A stretch of 14,025 nt of DNA, from the NCBI GenBank assembly GCA_964404205.1, contig CAYOJD010000087.1:1-14025 (forward strand), given 5' to 3'. Of the stretch, positions 13,991 through 14,025 are shown piece after piece. A program made the translations under genes and the position numbers. This stretch comes from CAZWBR01 sp964404205. GTDB lineage: Bacteria; Bacteroidota; Bacteroidia; Bacteroidales; Prolixibacteraceae. Numbering within the stretch: the first letter of the stretch is position 1; each line of letters starts with the position of its first letter. Under the pieces are notes generated by a model that searched no databases, was not told the origin of the DNA, and worked only from the letters and a program-made list of their open reading frames with translations.

Positions 13991-14025
13991 GAATTTAATA
14001 ATTTAGGAAGATGAAAAAGAGCAAT

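Noticed and set aside
14011..14025. Possible start of a rightward gene (ATGAAAAAGAGCAAT after AGGAAG)
   Set aside because: Only five codons are inside the window, so it cannot be supported, though it would be the nearest candidate beyond the right repeat.

Overview
The window looks like chromosomal DNA of a Bacteroidota (Bacteroidales-type) organism. The evidence is A-rich leaders instead of strong Shine-Dalgarno sites, promoter elements of the Bacteroidota type (TTTG near -33, TAnnTTTG near -7), lipoprotein signals on surface glycosidases, a Tat-exported Gfo/Idh/MocA oxidoreductase, and families typical of glycan-degrading Bacteroidota (GH2, GH43, S41). The sequence does not let me name a species.

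Layout. Positions 1-194 hold a 21-bp tandem repeat built on small dyads, then a terminator for the leftward genes. From 6460 down to 195 runs a leftward carbohydrate cluster: cytoplasmic Gfo/Idh/MocA oxidoreductase, sugar isomerase/epimerase-type TIM barrel, Tat-exported Gfo/Idh/MocA oxidoreductase, a strong symmetric terminator, then a lipoprotein GH2 beta-mannosidase. From 6624 to 9226 are housekeeping-type genes: a membrane-anchored M15 peptidase (rightward), an S41/PDZ lipoprotein protease and an exported YciI-like protein (both leftward). From 9366 to 11549 a secreted GH43 enzyme of the exo-beta-1,3-galactanase type and a YegS/DagK-type lipid kinase run rightward.

The right end (11550-14025) is different: AT-richer, with a 548-base gap without an intact gene, short repeats, a 10-bp match to the CTnDOT-type integration core, and two leftward genes for exported proteins I do not recognise. 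A 39-nt sequence occurs at 11632-11670 and inverted at 13952-13990 (36 of 39 matching), bracketing about 2.3 kb. The second unknown gene (13182-13913) lacks a start codon and the front of its signal peptide exactly where the right-hand copy begins. I read this as an accessory insertion or rearranged segment next to ordinary chromosome.

How the genes may work together. The two oxidoreductases plus the TIM barrel resemble cassettes that process glycosides through oxidised (3-keto) intermediates, here beside a beta-mannosidase. That is an inference from family and order. The GH43 gene is separate and points to galactan side chains. The most original part of the window is the inverted-repeat-bounded right end.
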